Below are positions 50,857 to 61,783 of a DNA stretch of 64,000 nt, piece by piece. This stretch comes from Variovorax sp. KK3 (GTDB taxonomy: Bacteria; Pseudomonadota; Gammaproteobacteria; Burkholderiales; Burkholderiaceae_C), in the NCBI RefSeq assembly GCF_001984055.1, contig NZ_LYVO01000025.1:1-64000 (forward strand), read 5' to 3'. The notes under the pieces are model-generated. The model was not told the DNA's origin and ran no database searches. It worked only from the letters and a program-made list of their open reading frames with translations. Made by a program: the position numbers and the translations under genes. Each line of letters starts with the position of its first letter. The first letter of the stretch is position 1.

Positions 50857-51903
50857 TCATGCCGTCGCCGCCGCGCGCTCGGAAATCGGCACCCCGTCGT
50901 TCATCACGTCGCAGTACTCCGTCATCCCCAGCACCGTGTGCCCTTCGCAGCTGTATTCGCTGATGCTCTCGGTGATGCGCGTGTAGGTGCTGAAGTCGCT
51001 CGCCCCCACTTTTTTGTGCCGCAACGGCACGGTCGTCAGGATGCGCCCCTTCATCACATAGGTCTGCCGTTCGGTCGTGACATGCGCGGTCAGCGAGCGT
51101 GGAATCCAGGCATCGTCGTACTCAGTGTCGATGCGCCCGTCGATCACGGGCTCGTACACGCCGTCGCGCAGCACGTTGCCGCTGATGCGGTTCGGCCCGC
51201 CCTCGGGCCGGCCCTTGATCGACAGCAGGATGCCGAAGTCGCGCGAGAAGGTGACGGGCAGCCACTTGTACCAAAAGAAGCTGTGCCAGTGCCGCGGCCC
51301 CCACGACTTGTCGCGGTAGCCCGTGCCGTTCGAGAACGCGTGCCGCTCGCCGTCGACCGTGATGTGGCCATTCACCGCCATGTTCTGCTCGGTGTGGCCG
51401 CGGTACACCGCGTGCTCGGGGTCGAGCACGATCGGCCGGCCCTGCAGGTCGACGATCTCGCCGCCATGCATCGGCGACACGCCTTCGAAGTCGAGGTCGA
51501 TGGTCGCCGGCCGCTTCGGATAGCGCTTGAAGGCCGCGCTCGGGTCGGCCATGGCCAGCGGGTCGTCCATGATCAACAGCTCGCCTTCGTAGCGCACGCG
51601 GTGCCGCTTGAAGGGCTCGACCACCTCGAAGGACATGCCGGCCGCGGCCATGCGCTCGTTGCCGGTGATCGCCGGGCGGCCGAACATGAAGCCCACGCGC
51701 CCGTCGGGCAGGTAGACGCAGCAGCTCATCTCCGCATGCCCCTCGTTGGGCCGGTTGCCGATGCGGACCCAGGCGCCGATGCGGCGCGCCGAATCGAAGG
51801 CATTGAAATACATGCTCTCGTTGTAGTGGCCCACGGGCTCGGGCGGATGGGTGTATTCGTCGCGCGGGTCCAGCTTGAGCCGGCTGTCGGGCGGCATGTA
51901 CAT
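50857..51903 (-). CDS. CrtC/DUF7064-like lipocalin-fold protein
   Basis: 348 aa from the ATG at 51903 with AAGGA upstream. Two beta-rich halves; motifs such as NESMYFNAFDSARRIGAWVR, DLDFEGVSPMHGG, NMAVNGHITVDGERHAF and GYRDKSWGPRHW resemble the hydroxyneurosporene-synthase-like (CrtC) group recently split into DUF7064/DUF7065-type domains. These bind or hydrate hydrophobic isoprenoid-like molecules. No signal peptide. It is transcribed together with an acyl-CoA dehydrogenase and a CoA-transferase, suggesting it handles a hydrophobic intermediate. The family call is moderate. Confidence 0.62.
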   Translation of the reverse strand: MYMPPDSRLKLDPRDEYTHPPEPVGHYNESMYFNAFDSARRIGAWVRIGNRPNEGHAEMSCCVYLPDGRVGFMFGRPAITGNERMAAAGMSFEVVEPFKRHRVRYEGELLIMDDPLAMADPSAAFKRYPKRPATIDLDFEGVSPMHGGEIVDLQGRPIVLDPEHAVYRGHTEQNMAVNGHITVDGERHAFSNGTGYRDKSWGPRHWHSFFWYKWLPVTFSRDFGILLSIKGRPEGGPNRISGNVLRDGVYEPVIDGRIDTEYDDAWIPRSLTAHVTTERQTYVMKGRILTTVPLRHKKVGASDFSTYTRITESISEYSCEGHTVLGMTEYCDVMNDGVPISERAAATA

Positions 51904-51914
51904 GAGGTGTCCTT

Positions 51915-53117
51915 TCAGTGATCCGCCAGCTCGAGGCGGGCGATCTGGTTGCGGTGTACTTCGTCGGGTCCGTCGGCAATGCGCAGGCCCCTCGCCTGCG
52001 CATAGGAGCGCGCGAGGATGAAATCCTGCGACAGCCCGGCGGCGCCGTGGGCCTGGATCGCCCAGTCGATCACCTGGCAGGCCATGCTCGGCGCGGCGAC
52101 CTTGATCATGGCGATCTCCTTGCGCGCGCCCTTGATGCCGACCGTGTCCATCTTCCAGGCCGCATGCAGCGTGAGCAGCCGGCACTGGTCGATCAGCACA
52201 CGGGCCTGCGCGATGCGCTCCATGGTCACGGTCTGGTTGGCGATCGGCTTGCCGAACGCGACGCGCTCCTTCGAGCGCGCGCACATCAGCTCCAGGCAGC
52301 GCTCGGCACGGCCCACCAGGCGCATGCAGTGGTGGATGCGTCCCGGCCCCAGCCGGCCCTGGGCGATCTCGAAGCCGCGGTCTTCGCCGAGCAGGATGTT
52401 CTCGACGGGCACGCGAACATCCTCGTACACGACCTCGCTGTGGCCGTGCGGCGCATCGTCCCATCCGAAAACCTGCAGGTTGCGCACGATGCGCACGCCC
52501 GGTGCGTCGCGCGGGATCAGCAGCATGGACTGCTGCCGGTACTTGTCCTCGGTGGCCGCGTTGGTCTTGCCCATGAAGATGATGAGTTCGCAACGCGGGT
52601 CGGTGATGCCCGAGGTCCACCACTTGCGGCCATTGACCACGTAGTGATCGCCGTCGCGCCGGATCTCGGCCTCGATGTTGGTGGCGTCGGAGGACGCAAC
52701 GCCGGGCTCCGTCATCGAGAAGCAGGAGCGGATGCGGCCTTCCAGCAGCGGCGTGAGCCATCGGTCCTGCTGCGCCACAGTGCCGTAGCGCGCCAGGATC
52801 TCCATGTTGCCGCTGTCGGGCGCCGAGCAGTTGAACACCTCGGGGCCGATGGGCGAGCGGCCCATCAGTTCGGCCAGCGGCGCGTAGTCGCTGTTGTTCA
52901 GGCCGGCGCCGTGCTCGCTGTCGGGCAGGAAGAGATTCCAGAGGCCTTCGGCTTTCGCGCGTGCCTTCAGTTCCTCGATGACGGGCGCGACCGCGGTGTG
53001 GCCGGAGGCCGCGGCCTGCTCGTGCACGATGCGCTCGGCCGGGTAGACGTGCGCGTCCATGAAGGCGGTGAGCTGCTCGCGCAGCGCGCGGGTGTGGGGG
53101 CTGTGTTCAAAGTCCAT
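51915..53117 (-). CDS. Acyl-CoA dehydrogenase, ACAD10/11-like
   Basis: 400 aa. [61 protein letters not shown] and [15 protein letters not shown] at the end. The GPDEVH ending is that of the ACAD10/11-type branch, whose animal members are fused to APH-type kinase domains and act on phosphorylated hydroxyacyl-CoAs. Two APH-type kinases occur in this cluster (45451 and 59623). Its start lies 11 bases inside the SMP-30 gene. Confidence 0.84.
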   Translation of the reverse strand: MDFEHSPHTRALREQLTAFMDAHVYPAERIVHEQAAASGHTAVAPVIEELKARAKAEGLWNLFLPDSEHGAGLNNSDYAPLAELMGRSPIGPEVFNCSAPDSGNMEILARYGTVAQQDRWLTPLLEGRIRSCFSMTEPGVASSDATNIEAEIRRDGDHYVVNGRKWWTSGITDPRCELIIFMGKTNAATEDKYRQQSMLLIPRDAPGVRIVRNLQVFGWDDAPHGHSEVVYEDVRVPVENILLGEDRGFEIAQGRLGPGRIHHCMRLVGRAERCLELMCARSKERVAFGKPIANQTVTMERIAQARVLIDQCRLLTLHAAWKMDTVGIKGARKEIAMIKVAAPSMACQVIDWAIQAHGAAGLSQDFILARSYAQARGLRIADGPDEVHRNQIARLELADH

Positions 53118-54035
53118 CGTTGGCGAAGAAGTGGGGGCGGAGGCCGGGACGCGGCCAGTCGAGCGCGGCGAGCCGGCCGGTGGACGACAGCGTGACGAAC
53201 GCCGTCCCCATGTCCGGCCCGCCGAAGCACAGGTTGGTGGTGAAGCGGTCGGGCAACGGCACGTGCTCGACCGCGCCGCCGTCGGGCGCGATGACCGTGA
53301 TGCCGCCGTTGAAGAGCGTCGCCACGCAGATGCGACCGTCCTCCTCCACCGCCAGCGAATCGAAGAGCTGGTAGCCGGGCAGGCCCGCGACCAGCGTGCC
53401 GCCGTGCGGCGCCAGCGAGCCGGGCGCTCGCGCGACCTGCCCCGGCCCCGTCACGTCGAACGCCCACAGGCGGCCCGGTGCGGTTTCGGCCACGTACAGG
53501 CGCTTGCCGTCGGGCGACAGGCCCACGCCGTTGGGCGTGTTCATCGGGAACACGACCTCGCGGCATTCGCTGCCGTCGGGTCGCGCCCAGCAGATGGCGC
53601 CGTGGTCCATGTCGCGCGGGCGGCGTTTGCCCAGGTCGCTGAACCAGAAGCCGCCGTCGGCGCCGAACACGATGTCGTTGGGGCCCTTGAGCGGAGCCTT
53701 GTCGCTGCGGGTGTAGAGCACGTCGACCTGTCCCGTGCGCAGGTTCACGCGCTGGATCCGGCCGCCGGCGTAGTCGGCGGGCTGCAGGCCAGGGGTCCGT
53801 GTGCCGTCGGCATGGGCGTGCCATTCGTAGCCGCCGCCGTCGCAGACGTAGCAGGCGCCGTCCGGGCCGATGGCGGCGCCGTTCGGGCCGCCGCCGGTCT
53901 GCGCGACGACTTCGCGGCGGCCATCGAGGTGCACGCGCGTCAGGCGTGCCGCCGCGATCTCCACCACCAGCAGCGAGCCGTCGGCCAGCACCACGGGGCC
54001 TTCGGGAAAGTCCAGCGCGTCGGCGACGATGTTCA

Positions 54036-54036
<1 letters not shown>
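53107..54036 (-). CDS. SMP-30/gluconolactonase family lactonase
   Basis: 309 aa. [76 protein letters not shown] and [16 protein letters not shown]. It is closely related to 47844..48818 over the whole length, with a duplication the simplest explanation. Hydrolysis of a lactone formed from a hydroxyacyl intermediate or by Baeyer-Villiger oxidation is a reasonable guess. Confidence 0.86.
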
Positions 54037-54745
<709 letters not shown>

Positions 54746-54749
<4 letters not shown>

Positions 54750-56542
54750 GCGGCCACCTCTTCGAGCGGCGCCGGCGCGCTGCCCAGGTAGGCCGACACC
54801 ACGCCGGGCATGCGCGTCACCTCGCCGGGCGCGCCGTCGGCGATCTTCACGCCATGGTGCAGCACCACCACGCGGTCGACGAAGGACATCAGCATCTTGA
54901 GGTTGTGGTCGACCACGATCAGCGTCATGCCCTTGTCGCGCAGGCCGCGCAGCACCTGTGCCAGCCGCGCCGCCTCGACCTGGTTGAGGCCGGCGGCCGG
55001 CTCGTCGAGCAGCAGCACCTCGGGTTGCGCGGCCAGCGCCATGGCCACGCCCAACAGCTTCTGCTCGCCGTAGGGCAGGCTGCCTGCAATGTCGTCACGC
55101 CGCGCCGGCAGGCCGACCTCGGCCAGGCAGCCCAGCGCATGCGCCATGCGTTCGCGCTCGCGCGCACGCCAGCCTGCCGTGCGCAGCAAGCCGCCCCAGA
55201 AGCCGCCGGGCCGATGCAGGTGGCTGGCGATCGCCATGTTGGCGAGCACGGTCTGGCCGGCGCACAACGCGGTCTGCTGAAAGCTGCGCACCACGCCGAG
55301 CCGCGCCACGCGATGCGCGGGCCGCGCCGCGATGTCCTGGCCGCGCACGCGGATCGCACCGGCACTCACCGGCAGAAAGCCCGAGAGCATGCTGAGCAGC
55401 GTGGTCTTGCCCGCGCCGTTGGGGCCGATGAGCCCGAGGATCTCGCCGGCGCGCACGTCGAAGCTCACGTCCTGCACGGCCTTCAGGCCCTTGAAATGAC
55501 GGCTCACACCGGCGACTTCGAGCACCTTGCCTTCGCGATGCGGCCGCGCGGCCAGCGGTGCCGGTGGCGTGTCTTCGAGGGTGTGCCCCATGCGCGCGGC
55601 GCGCCATCGCGCGAACGCGGGCCGCGCGGTCAGCGAGCCGACCAGTCCGCCCGGCAGCATGCGCACCGCCAGCAGCAGCATGAGCGCGAACGCGGCGAAG
55701 TTCAGGTCGCCGAGGAAGCGCAGGCCTTCGGGAATGATCGCGAACAGCGCCCCGCCCAGCATGGGCCCGACCAGCGTCGCCTTGCCACCGAGCACAACGC
55801 CCAGGATGCCGGTGGCGGAGTAGCTCACGCCCAGCAACGAGGGCGAGAGCACGAACACCTTGGGAATGAGCAGGGCTCCGGCCAGCGAGGCCACGCCGCC
55901 CGACAGCGCGATGTTCAGCACGCGCGAGCGCGCCGTGGCGATGCCCAGCGACTCGGCAAGCGCGGGCGCCTCGCGGATCGCGGTCCAGCCGCGGCCGGTG
56001 GCGCTGTCGCGCAGGTTGCGCAGCAACACGAAGGCGACGGCCAGCGCGGCGACGACCGCGAAGAGGTAGCCCTGCTGCGCATTCCAGCCGACGCCCTGCA
56101 CGAGCGGCAAGGGCGAGGCCGTCACCATCAGTCCCATCGGCCCGCGCGTGATGTCCACCCAGTTGACCACCAGCAGCACGAGGATCTCGGCCACCACCAG
56201 CGTGGCGATGGCGAAGTAGGCGCCGCTCAGGCGTGCGGAGACGATGCCGACGAGCGCGCCGAGCAGCAGCCCCGGCAGGATGCCCAAGGGCACCGCCAGC
56301 CAGTAGTTCAACCCGAGCCGCGCGACCAGGATGCCGACCGTGTAAGCGCCCAGCCCCAGAAAGGCCGCATGCCCGAAGCTCACGTAGCCCAGTTGTCCGA
56401 AGGTGACCGACACGCCGAGCACGAAGATGGCCAGCACGCCGGCGTAGGCCGCGACATCGAGCCAGTACGGCGAGCGGATCACGCTCGCCAGCAGCGCTGC
56501 CACCGCGATGCCGAGCAGCAGGTCGCGCAGCGTGCGGCTCAT
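54746..56542 (-). CDS. LivM-LivG fusion: ABC permease plus ATPase
   Basis: 598 aa. Residues about 1-330 are a LivM-type permease (GYVSFGHAAFLGLGAYT, GPMGLMVTASPLP, multiple membrane helices). Residues about 345-590 are a LivG-type ATPase with Walker A GPNGAGKTT, signature LPYGEQK and Walker B VLLLDEP, ending RMPGVVSAYLG. One polypeptide thus supplies both a channel subunit and an ATPase. The start at 56542 overlaps the LivH stop codon; the frame upstream is a LivH shadow. Confidence 0.9.
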
Positions 56543-57405
56543 CGCGCGGCTCCCGCCAGGCCCTGCGGCCGCACGAGCAGCACCAGCAGCATCAACGAAT
56601 AGACGGTGGCCGCGGCCATGCCTTCTTCCATCACGAGCCCCAGCATCGCTTCGATGACGCCGACGGCCAGCGCGCACAGCACAGCGCCACCCGCGCTGCC
56701 CAGGCCGCCCAGCACCACGATGACGAAGGCCTTGATCAGCACGGCCTGGCCCAGCATCGGCGAATAGGACGTGATCGGCGCCAGCAGCGCGCCGCCGAGT
56801 CCGCCGACCACCGCGGCCAGCAGGAAGGCCCGCGTGCCCACCGACTTGACGTCGATGCCCACCACGCGCGCGGCATGCTCGCTCTGCGCGAGCGCGCGCA
56901 TCTCGGTGCCGAAGCGGGTGCGGCGCGCGAGCAGGTCCAGCGCCACCAGCGCGGCGATGCTGGCGACGATGACGAAGAGGCGCTGCGAGCTGAGCCCGAC
57001 GCCGGCCAACTCGAAGCGCCCCTGCAGTCCGTCGACGCGCGCGGGCGCCGGCCCCCACACCGAGAGCACCGCCTGGTTGAAGAGCACGCCCACCGCGAAG
57101 GTGGTGAGCAGGATGTCGGTACGGCCCTCGGTGCGGCGCAACAGCGGCGACACCGCCAGCGCGTCGAAGACCCAACCCACCAGCGCGCCGACCAGCATCG
57201 CGAGCGGCAAGGCGGCCAGGTACGGCAGCCCGAGCAGCTTGTTCGCCAGCACCACGGTGAGCGCGCCCAGCATCACCACTTCGCCATGGCCGAAGTTGAT
57301 GATGTGCAGCACGCCGAACGCGAGCGTCAGGCCCAGCGCGATCAGCGCGTAGCCGAAGCCGATCGAGAGGCCGTTCAGCAGTTGCTGCAGGAGTGCTTGG
57401 GTCAT
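56539..57405 (-). CDS. livH: Branched-chain amino acid-type ABC permease LivH
   Basis: 288 aa, about eight membrane helices: LLNGLSIGFGYALIALGLTLAFG, INFGHGEVVMLGA, and VLGGLGSAGGAVLCALAVGVIEA. Inner-membrane channel subunit pairing with the LivM half of the next protein. Lies 25 bases after the binding-protein gene. Confidence 0.9.
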   Translation of the reverse strand: MTQALLQQLLNGLSIGFGYALIALGLTLAFGVLHIINFGHGEVVMLGALTVVLANKLLGLPYLAALPLAMLVGALVGWVFDALAVSPLLRRTEGRTDILLTTFAVGVLFNQAVLSVWGPAPARVDGLQGRFELAGVGLSSQRLFVIVASIAALVALDLLARRTRFGTEMRALAQSEHAARVVGIDVKSVGTRAFLLAAVVGGLGGALLAPITSYSPMLGQAVLIKAFVIVVLGGLGSAGGAVLCALAVGVIEAMLGLVMEEGMAAATVYSLMLLVLLVRPQGLAGAAR

Positions 57406-57430
57406 GCCAGGTCGATCCCGTGCTGCCGCG

Positions 57431-58549
57431 TCACTCGTTCACGGTGATCTTGCCGTCCTTGACTTCGAGGACGACCCACTTGTCCGATGTGGCTTGGTTC
57501 GCGGGGAACTTGACCTGGCCACGCGGCGAATCCCAAGTGCCTTGCCGCAGCGTGGTCGCGAGCTTGGCGGTGTCGGTCACGGTGCCGGCCGAGCGGATGG
57601 CCTGGCCGAGGATCCACATGCTCTCGAAGCCCAGGAAGTCGACCTTGCCCGGAGCCGCCTTGTGCTTGGCGTGGTAGGCGGCGACGAACTTGCGGTTGGT
57701 CTCGGTGTTCATGGTCGGCGCCCAGATGTCGAGCGTGAAGGCGCCCTCGGCCGCAGGCCCCGCCACCTGCAGCAGTGCCGGGGACACGGAGCCCGGCAGG
57801 ATGCAGCGCTTGGCCTTCACGCCGGCCTCGGCCAGCGTGCGCAGCAGGCTGCCGCCCTGCTCCGGTGCCGAGAAGGCCATGCACACCACGTCGGGGTTGG
57901 CGGCCTTCACACGCGACGCGAGCGTGCTGAAGTCGGTCTGCTTCAATATCTCGTAGAGCTCGGTGGCGACGACGGCGCTGCCGAAACTCTCCTTCATGCT
58001 GGCGATGATCGAGCGGCCGTAGTCGCCGTTCTCCACCACCACCGCCATGCGCTGGGGCTTCACCTTGTCCTTCAGGTACTGGTTGAAGACCTGGCCATCG
58101 GTGGCCACCAGCGGGTTGAAGCGGAAGGCACGGTCGTACTCGGTGACCTGCGGCGCCTTGGTGACGGCGGCCAGGAACATCGCACCGCCTTGCTGCGCGA
58201 CCTGCGTCACGCCGAGCGACACCGCGGTGTTGATGGCGCCCACGATCACCGGCACCTTGTCTTCGCTGAGCAGCTTGCGCGCAGCGGCGACGGCATCGGC
58301 CGGTTGGTAGTTGTCGTCGTACACCACCAGCTTGAGCGGGCGTCCGTCGAGCACGCCGCCATTGGCGTTGATCATCTCGGCCGCGATCTCCGCGCCGTTG
58401 CGGCCTTGCTGCCCCAGCATGGTCTTGATGGGGTAGAGCACGCCGATCTTGACCTCTTGCGCCACCGCCGGTGCGCCCGAGATCAGGCCAGCGAGTGCGC
58501 ACGCGGCGACGAGGCCTCGCAGGGCCGTGGGCAGAAAAATGCGCATCAT
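57431..58549 (-). CDS. ABC transporter substrate-binding protein, Leu/Ile/Val type
   Basis: 372 aa from the ATG at 58549 with AAGGAG seven bases upstream. Signal peptide RIFLPTALRGLVAACALAG, cleaved near VAQ, then VKIGVLYPIKTMLGQQG, GAEIAAEMINANGGVLDGR, VYDDNYQPADAVAAARKL and FNQYLKDKVKPQRM of the Peripla_BP_6 family. Periplasmic receptor for the LivH/LivMG/LivF importer. First gene of the ten-gene minus-strand operon, under operator site 12. Confidence 0.88.
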   Translation of the reverse strand: MMRIFLPTALRGLVAACALAGLISGAPAVAQEVKIGVLYPIKTMLGQQGRNGAEIAAEMINANGGVLDGRPLKLVVYDDNYQPADAVAAARKLLSEDKVPVIVGAINTAVSLGVTQVAQQGGAMFLAAVTKAPQVTEYDRAFRFNPLVATDGQVFNQYLKDKVKPQRMAVVVENGDYGRSIIASMKESFGSAVVATELYEILKQTDFSTLASRVKAANPDVVCMAFSAPEQGGSLLRTLAEAGVKAKRCILPGSVSPALLQVAGPAAEGAFTLDIWAPTMNTETNRKFVAAYHAKHKAAPGKVDFLGFESMWILGQAIRSAGTVTDTAKLATTLRQGTWDSPRGQVKFPANQATSDKWVVLEVKDGKITVNE

Positions 58550-58562
58550 CGGTTGTCTCCTT

Positions 58563-58577
58563 ATTGGTTCTACCATT
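58563..58577. promoter_or_regulatory. GntR-type operator, site 12
   Basis: ATTGGTTCTACCATT upstream of the ABC transporter operon. On the minus strand it overlaps a TTTAAT -10-like box (58580-58575), forming TTTAATGGT in the manner of TATAATGGT at sites 1 and 8. A further ATTGG half-site follows at 58583-58587. Confidence 0.76.
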
Positions 58578-58627
58578 AAATTATTGGTTGGCCGCGGATC
58601 ACATCGGGGAAAGTACGGAGTGGCGGG

Positions 58628-59626
58628 TCATCGATGCGACACGCGCAGCCAGGCCTTCCCCACCGTCGCGCGGCCTTGCAATGCCGCCAGCGCTTGCGGT
58701 GCCTGCTCGAACTCGAACGACGCGCCGGGCATGAGGCGGATACGGCCTTCGGCATGCTGGTCGTAGACCTCGCGCGTGAGCCGCGCCGCGAGGGCGACGT
58801 CGCGCTTGCGCACCTCGCCCCACAGCACGCCGACGGCGCTCGCGTTGTGCAGCAGCAGCCGGTTGGCCGGCAGTTGAGTGAGCGCGCCCCCCGCGAAGCC
58901 GATGACGAGGTAGCGCGCGCCGTAGGCCAGGCAGCGCAGGCTTTGTGCGCCGACCTCACCGCCCACCGGGTCGTAGATCACGTCGGCGCCACTGGGCGCG
59001 AGCCCGCGGAACGCATCGACCCAGGCCGGATCGCCGTAGTTCAGCGCTGCGTCGGCGCCCGCATCGAGGCAGGCCCGCACCTTCTGCGCGCTGCCGGCGG
59101 TGGCGATGACGCGCGCGCCCATCAGCTTGCCCAGCTGCAGCGCGGCGCTGCCCACGCCGCCCGCGCCTGCATGCACGAGCAGGGTTTCGCCGGGCAGCAG
59201 GCGGCCCGCCATGCGCAGCGCGAAGAGCGAGGTCGGATAGTTGCTGCGCAGCGCGAGCGCATCGCCCGGGTCGATGTCCGGCGGAATCGCGACGGCCTCG
59301 CTGCGCGGCACCAGTGCGTACTGCGCGAAGCCACCCTGGCGCGACGAACTGGCGACGCGCGTGCCCAAGGGCAGCTCACCGCCCTCGCCGGCGACGATGG
59401 TGCCGAGGACTTCCGAGCCGGGCGTGAAAGGGAGCGGCGGCTTGACCTGGTACTTGCCACGCACGATCAGCGTGTCGCCGAACGCGAGGCCCGCGGCCTC
59501 GACGCGCACCAGGTACTGGTCGGGCCCGGGCTGGGGCAACTCGACGTCGCGCAAATGCATCTCACCGCGCTCGCTGATGTCTTCGACACGCCAGGCGCGC
59601 ATCGCTTTCGGCAGAGTGTTCGTCAT
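58628..59626 (-). CDS. NADPH:quinone oxidoreductase-like MDR superfamily protein
   Basis: 332 aa. AAGLAFGDTLIVRGKY, FTPGSEVLGTIVAGEGG, LLVHAGAGGVGSAALQLGKL and DVIYDPVGGEVG. Zinc-independent MDR of the same group as 36895..37878. Probably reduces an enone or enoyl-CoA. The ATG at 59626 overlaps the stop of the kinase gene, so the two are translated together. It ends about 80 bases from the binding-protein gene start. Confidence 0.84.
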   Translation of the reverse strand: MTNTLPKAMRAWRVEDISERGEMHLRDVELPQPGPDQYLVRVEAAGLAFGDTLIVRGKYQVKPPLPFTPGSEVLGTIVAGEGGELPLGTRVASSSRQGGFAQYALVPRSEAVAIPPDIDPGDALALRSNYPTSLFALRMAGRLLPGETLLVHAGAGGVGSAALQLGKLMGARVIATAGSAQKVRACLDAGADAALNYGDPAWVDAFRGLAPSGADVIYDPVGGEVGAQSLRCLAYGARYLVIGFAGGALTQLPANRLLLHNASAVGVLWGEVRKRDVALAARLTREVYDQHAEGRIRLMPGASFEFEQAPQALAALQGRATVGKAWLRVSHR

Positions 59627-60708
59627 TCGGATTCCTTCGCGGCGGCCCAGCCGGTCTCTGCGGTGGTCTGCACGCGCGCGGCCACGGCCGCTGCCTTGCT
59701 GTTGGCCGCGTTGCCATCGAGCGCGCGGCGGGCCACGCCCTGCTGGATGGCGGCCAGGCGGAACATGTTGAAGGCCAGGTGGTAGTGCCAGTGCGCGATT
59801 GGCGCACCGCCGAGGCCGACTGCGCGCCCGCTTGCCCGGCAGTAGTCGGCCACGTGTTGCGCTTCGGTCGGGATGCCTTCGGGCAGTGGCTCGAGCCCGG
59901 CCAGCGTGCGGTGCGTCCCGAGTTGCAGCCGCCACGAGAGGCAGTGGTAGGCGAAGTCGACCAGTGGATCGCCAAGGGTCGACAGCTCCCAGTCGAGCAC
60001 GGCGACGATGCGCGGTTCGTGTGCGTGAAAGACCAGGTTGTCGAGCCGGAAGTCGCCGTGCACGAGCTGTGTGCTCTCCTGCGCCGGCACATGCGCGGGC
60101 AGCCATTCGATCAGCCGCTCCATCGCATCGATGCGCGCGGTTTCGCTCGCGCGGTACTGGCGCGTCCATCGATCGAGCTGGCGTTCGACGTAGCGGCCTT
60201 CGCGGCCGAAGTCGGCGAGGCCGCGCGAGCGCCAGTCCACGGCGTGCAACGCCGCCATCACGCGGGCCATCTCGGCATAGTGGGCGCGGCGCTCGCCCGG
60301 AGACATGCCGGGCAGCGTCTGGTCGGTGAGGATGCGGCCTTCGGCGAAGTCCATCAGGTAGAAGCTGCTACCGATGACGGCCGGGTCTTCGCACAGCGCC
60401 AGCGCGCGCGGCACCGGCACGTCGGAGCCTTGCAAGGCGCGCAGCACGCGGAACTCGCGCTCCACCGCATGCGCCGATGGCAGCAGCACGCCCGGCGGCT
60501 TGCGCCGCAGCACCAGTCGGCGCGAACCGGCGTCGACGATGAAGGTCGGGTTCGACTGCCCACCTTCCACTTGGCGCACGCCCAACGCGCCATCGAAGCT
60601 GCCGACCACGCGCCGAATGAATGCATCGAGCGCGGACGCCTGCAGCGCATCGAGCCCGCCGGCTGGTGCAGCAACAGCGTCGGCCGCAGGGGTGGATGAA
60701 TCGTTCAC
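59623..60708 (-). CDS. APH-family kinase, ACAD11-N-terminal-like
   Basis: 361 aa from the GTG at 60708. VEGGQSNPTFIVDAG nucleotide loop, LRRKPPGVLLPSAHAVEREF, the catalytic HGDFRLDNLVFH, and VLDWELSTLGDPLVDFAY. It matches the kinase domain that is fused to acyl-CoA dehydrogenase in ACAD10/11-type proteins and stands alone in bacteria. Substrate likely a hydroxyacyl-CoA; the ACAD10/11-like protein at 51915 could act on the product. A TAGATT box lies ten bases before the GTG, so the leader is minimal. Confidence 0.82.
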   Translation of the reverse strand: MNDSSTPAADAVAAPAGGLDALQASALDAFIRRVVGSFDGALGVRQVEGGQSNPTFIVDAGSRRLVLRRKPPGVLLPSAHAVEREFRVLRALQGSDVPVPRALALCEDPAVIGSSFYLMDFAEGRILTDQTLPGMSPGERRAHYAEMARVMAALHAVDWRSRGLADFGREGRYVERQLDRWTRQYRASETARIDAMERLIEWLPAHVPAQESTQLVHGDFRLDNLVFHAHEPRIVAVLDWELSTLGDPLVDFAYHCLSWRLQLGTHRTLAGLEPLPEGIPTEAQHVADYCRASGRAVGLGGAPIAHWHYHLAFNMFRLAAIQQGVARRALDGNAANSKAAAVAARVQTTAETGWAAAKESE

Positions 60709-60722
60709 TTTGCTGTTTAATC

Positions 60723-60737
60723 TATGGTTGAACCAAT
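60723..60737. promoter_or_regulatory. GntR-type operator, site 13
   Basis: TATGGTTGAACCAAT, between the divergent kinase (60708) and Bug (60791) genes. Its first two bases belong to the TAGATT -10-like box of the minus-strand gene. Last copy of the operator in the window. Confidence 0.76.
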
Positions 60738-60790
60738 GATTTGGCAGCGCATCGTATAGCAGCCCGATCCATCACACAAGGAGACTTCGC

Positions 60791-61771
60791 ATGAACTTCA
60801 ACCGACGCCAGACGCTGGCCGCCCTCGGTGCGATCAGCGCCGGCGGACTGCCGCTCGCCCGCGCGCAAACGCCATCGCCATCGCAGGCATTTCCCTCATC
60901 GGTGATCAGGTTCGTGATTCCGACGCCGGCAGGCGGGGGCCACGACACGATGATGCGGCTCATCGGCCAGAAGCTCACCGAGGCGTGGGGCCAGCCCTGC
61001 ATCGTCGAGTCGAAGCCCGGTGCGAGCGGTGCCATCGCGGCCGCGTCGGTGTCGCAGGCGCCGGCCGATGGCCACACGGTGCTGGTCGGCTACAGCGCGC
61101 TCCTGAGCAACACGGTGCTCATGCCCAAGCCCGGCTATCGCCTCGAAGACCTGCACCCGGTAGGCATGCTGGCGCTCACGCCGATCGCGATCGGCATCCG
61201 CGAGAGCCTGCCGGTGTCGACGCTCAGGCAGTACGTCGCGCTCGCCAAGACGCGCCCCGGCAAGATCTCGTACGGCTCCTATGGCCAGGGCTCGGGCGGC
61301 CACTTCGTCGGCGAGCTGTTCAACATGGCGGCCGGCATCGACACCGTGCACGTGCCCTACAAGGGCGAGGCGCCCGCGCTGCAGGACCTGCTGGGCGGGC
61401 AGATCGACGCGGCCGTCACCTCGGTGGGCGGCGTCAACCGCTACCCCGGCAAGATCAAGCCCCTGGCCGTGGCCAGCGCAGCGCGCTTCCCTGCCTACCC
61501 CGACGTCCCGACCTTCGCCGAACTCGGCTACCCGCAGGTCGACATGCCCGGCTGGGCTGCCGCCTTCGTGCCGGCGAAGACGCCGAAAGCCATCGTCGAC
61601 AAACTGACCGCCGAGATGAGCCGCATCCTCGTGATGCCGGACGTACGCACCAAGCTTCTCGAGCTGGGCTTCGAGCCGATGCCGTGGAACGGCGACAAGA
61701 CCCAGCGCTTCATGAAGGACCAGCTGGCGCTGACGCAGAAGCTGGTGGATGCGGGGCGGGTGAAGTTGTAG
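60791..61771 (+). CDS. Bug/TctC-type substrate-binding protein
   Basis: 326 aa, preceded by AAGGAG. Signal peptide MNFNRRQTLAALGAISAGGLPLARAQ (Tat-like RRQ), then FPSSVIRFVIPTPAGGGHD, VESKPGASGAIA, PADGHTVLV and VHVPYKG. Periplasmic. Eighth Bug-type gene of the window and the right end of the operator-controlled region. It ends 12 bases from the convergent PIN-domain gene. Confidence 0.87.
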   Translation: MNFNRRQTLAALGAISAGGLPLARAQTPSPSQAFPSSVIRFVIPTPAGGGHDTMMRLIGQKLTEAWGQPCIVESKPGASGAIAAASVSQAPADGHTVLVGYSALLSNTVLMPKPGYRLEDLHPVGMLALTPIAIGIRESLPVSTLRQYVALAKTRPGKISYGSYGQGSGGHFVGELFNMAAGIDTVHVPYKGEAPALQDLLGGQIDAAVTSVGGVNRYPGKIKPLAVASAARFPAYPDVPTFAELGYPQVDMPGWAAAFVPAKTPKAIVDKLTAEMSRILVMPDVRTKLLELGFEPMPWNGDKTQRFMKDQLALTQKLVDAGRVKL

Positions 61772-61783
61772 CGGTTCAGCGGA

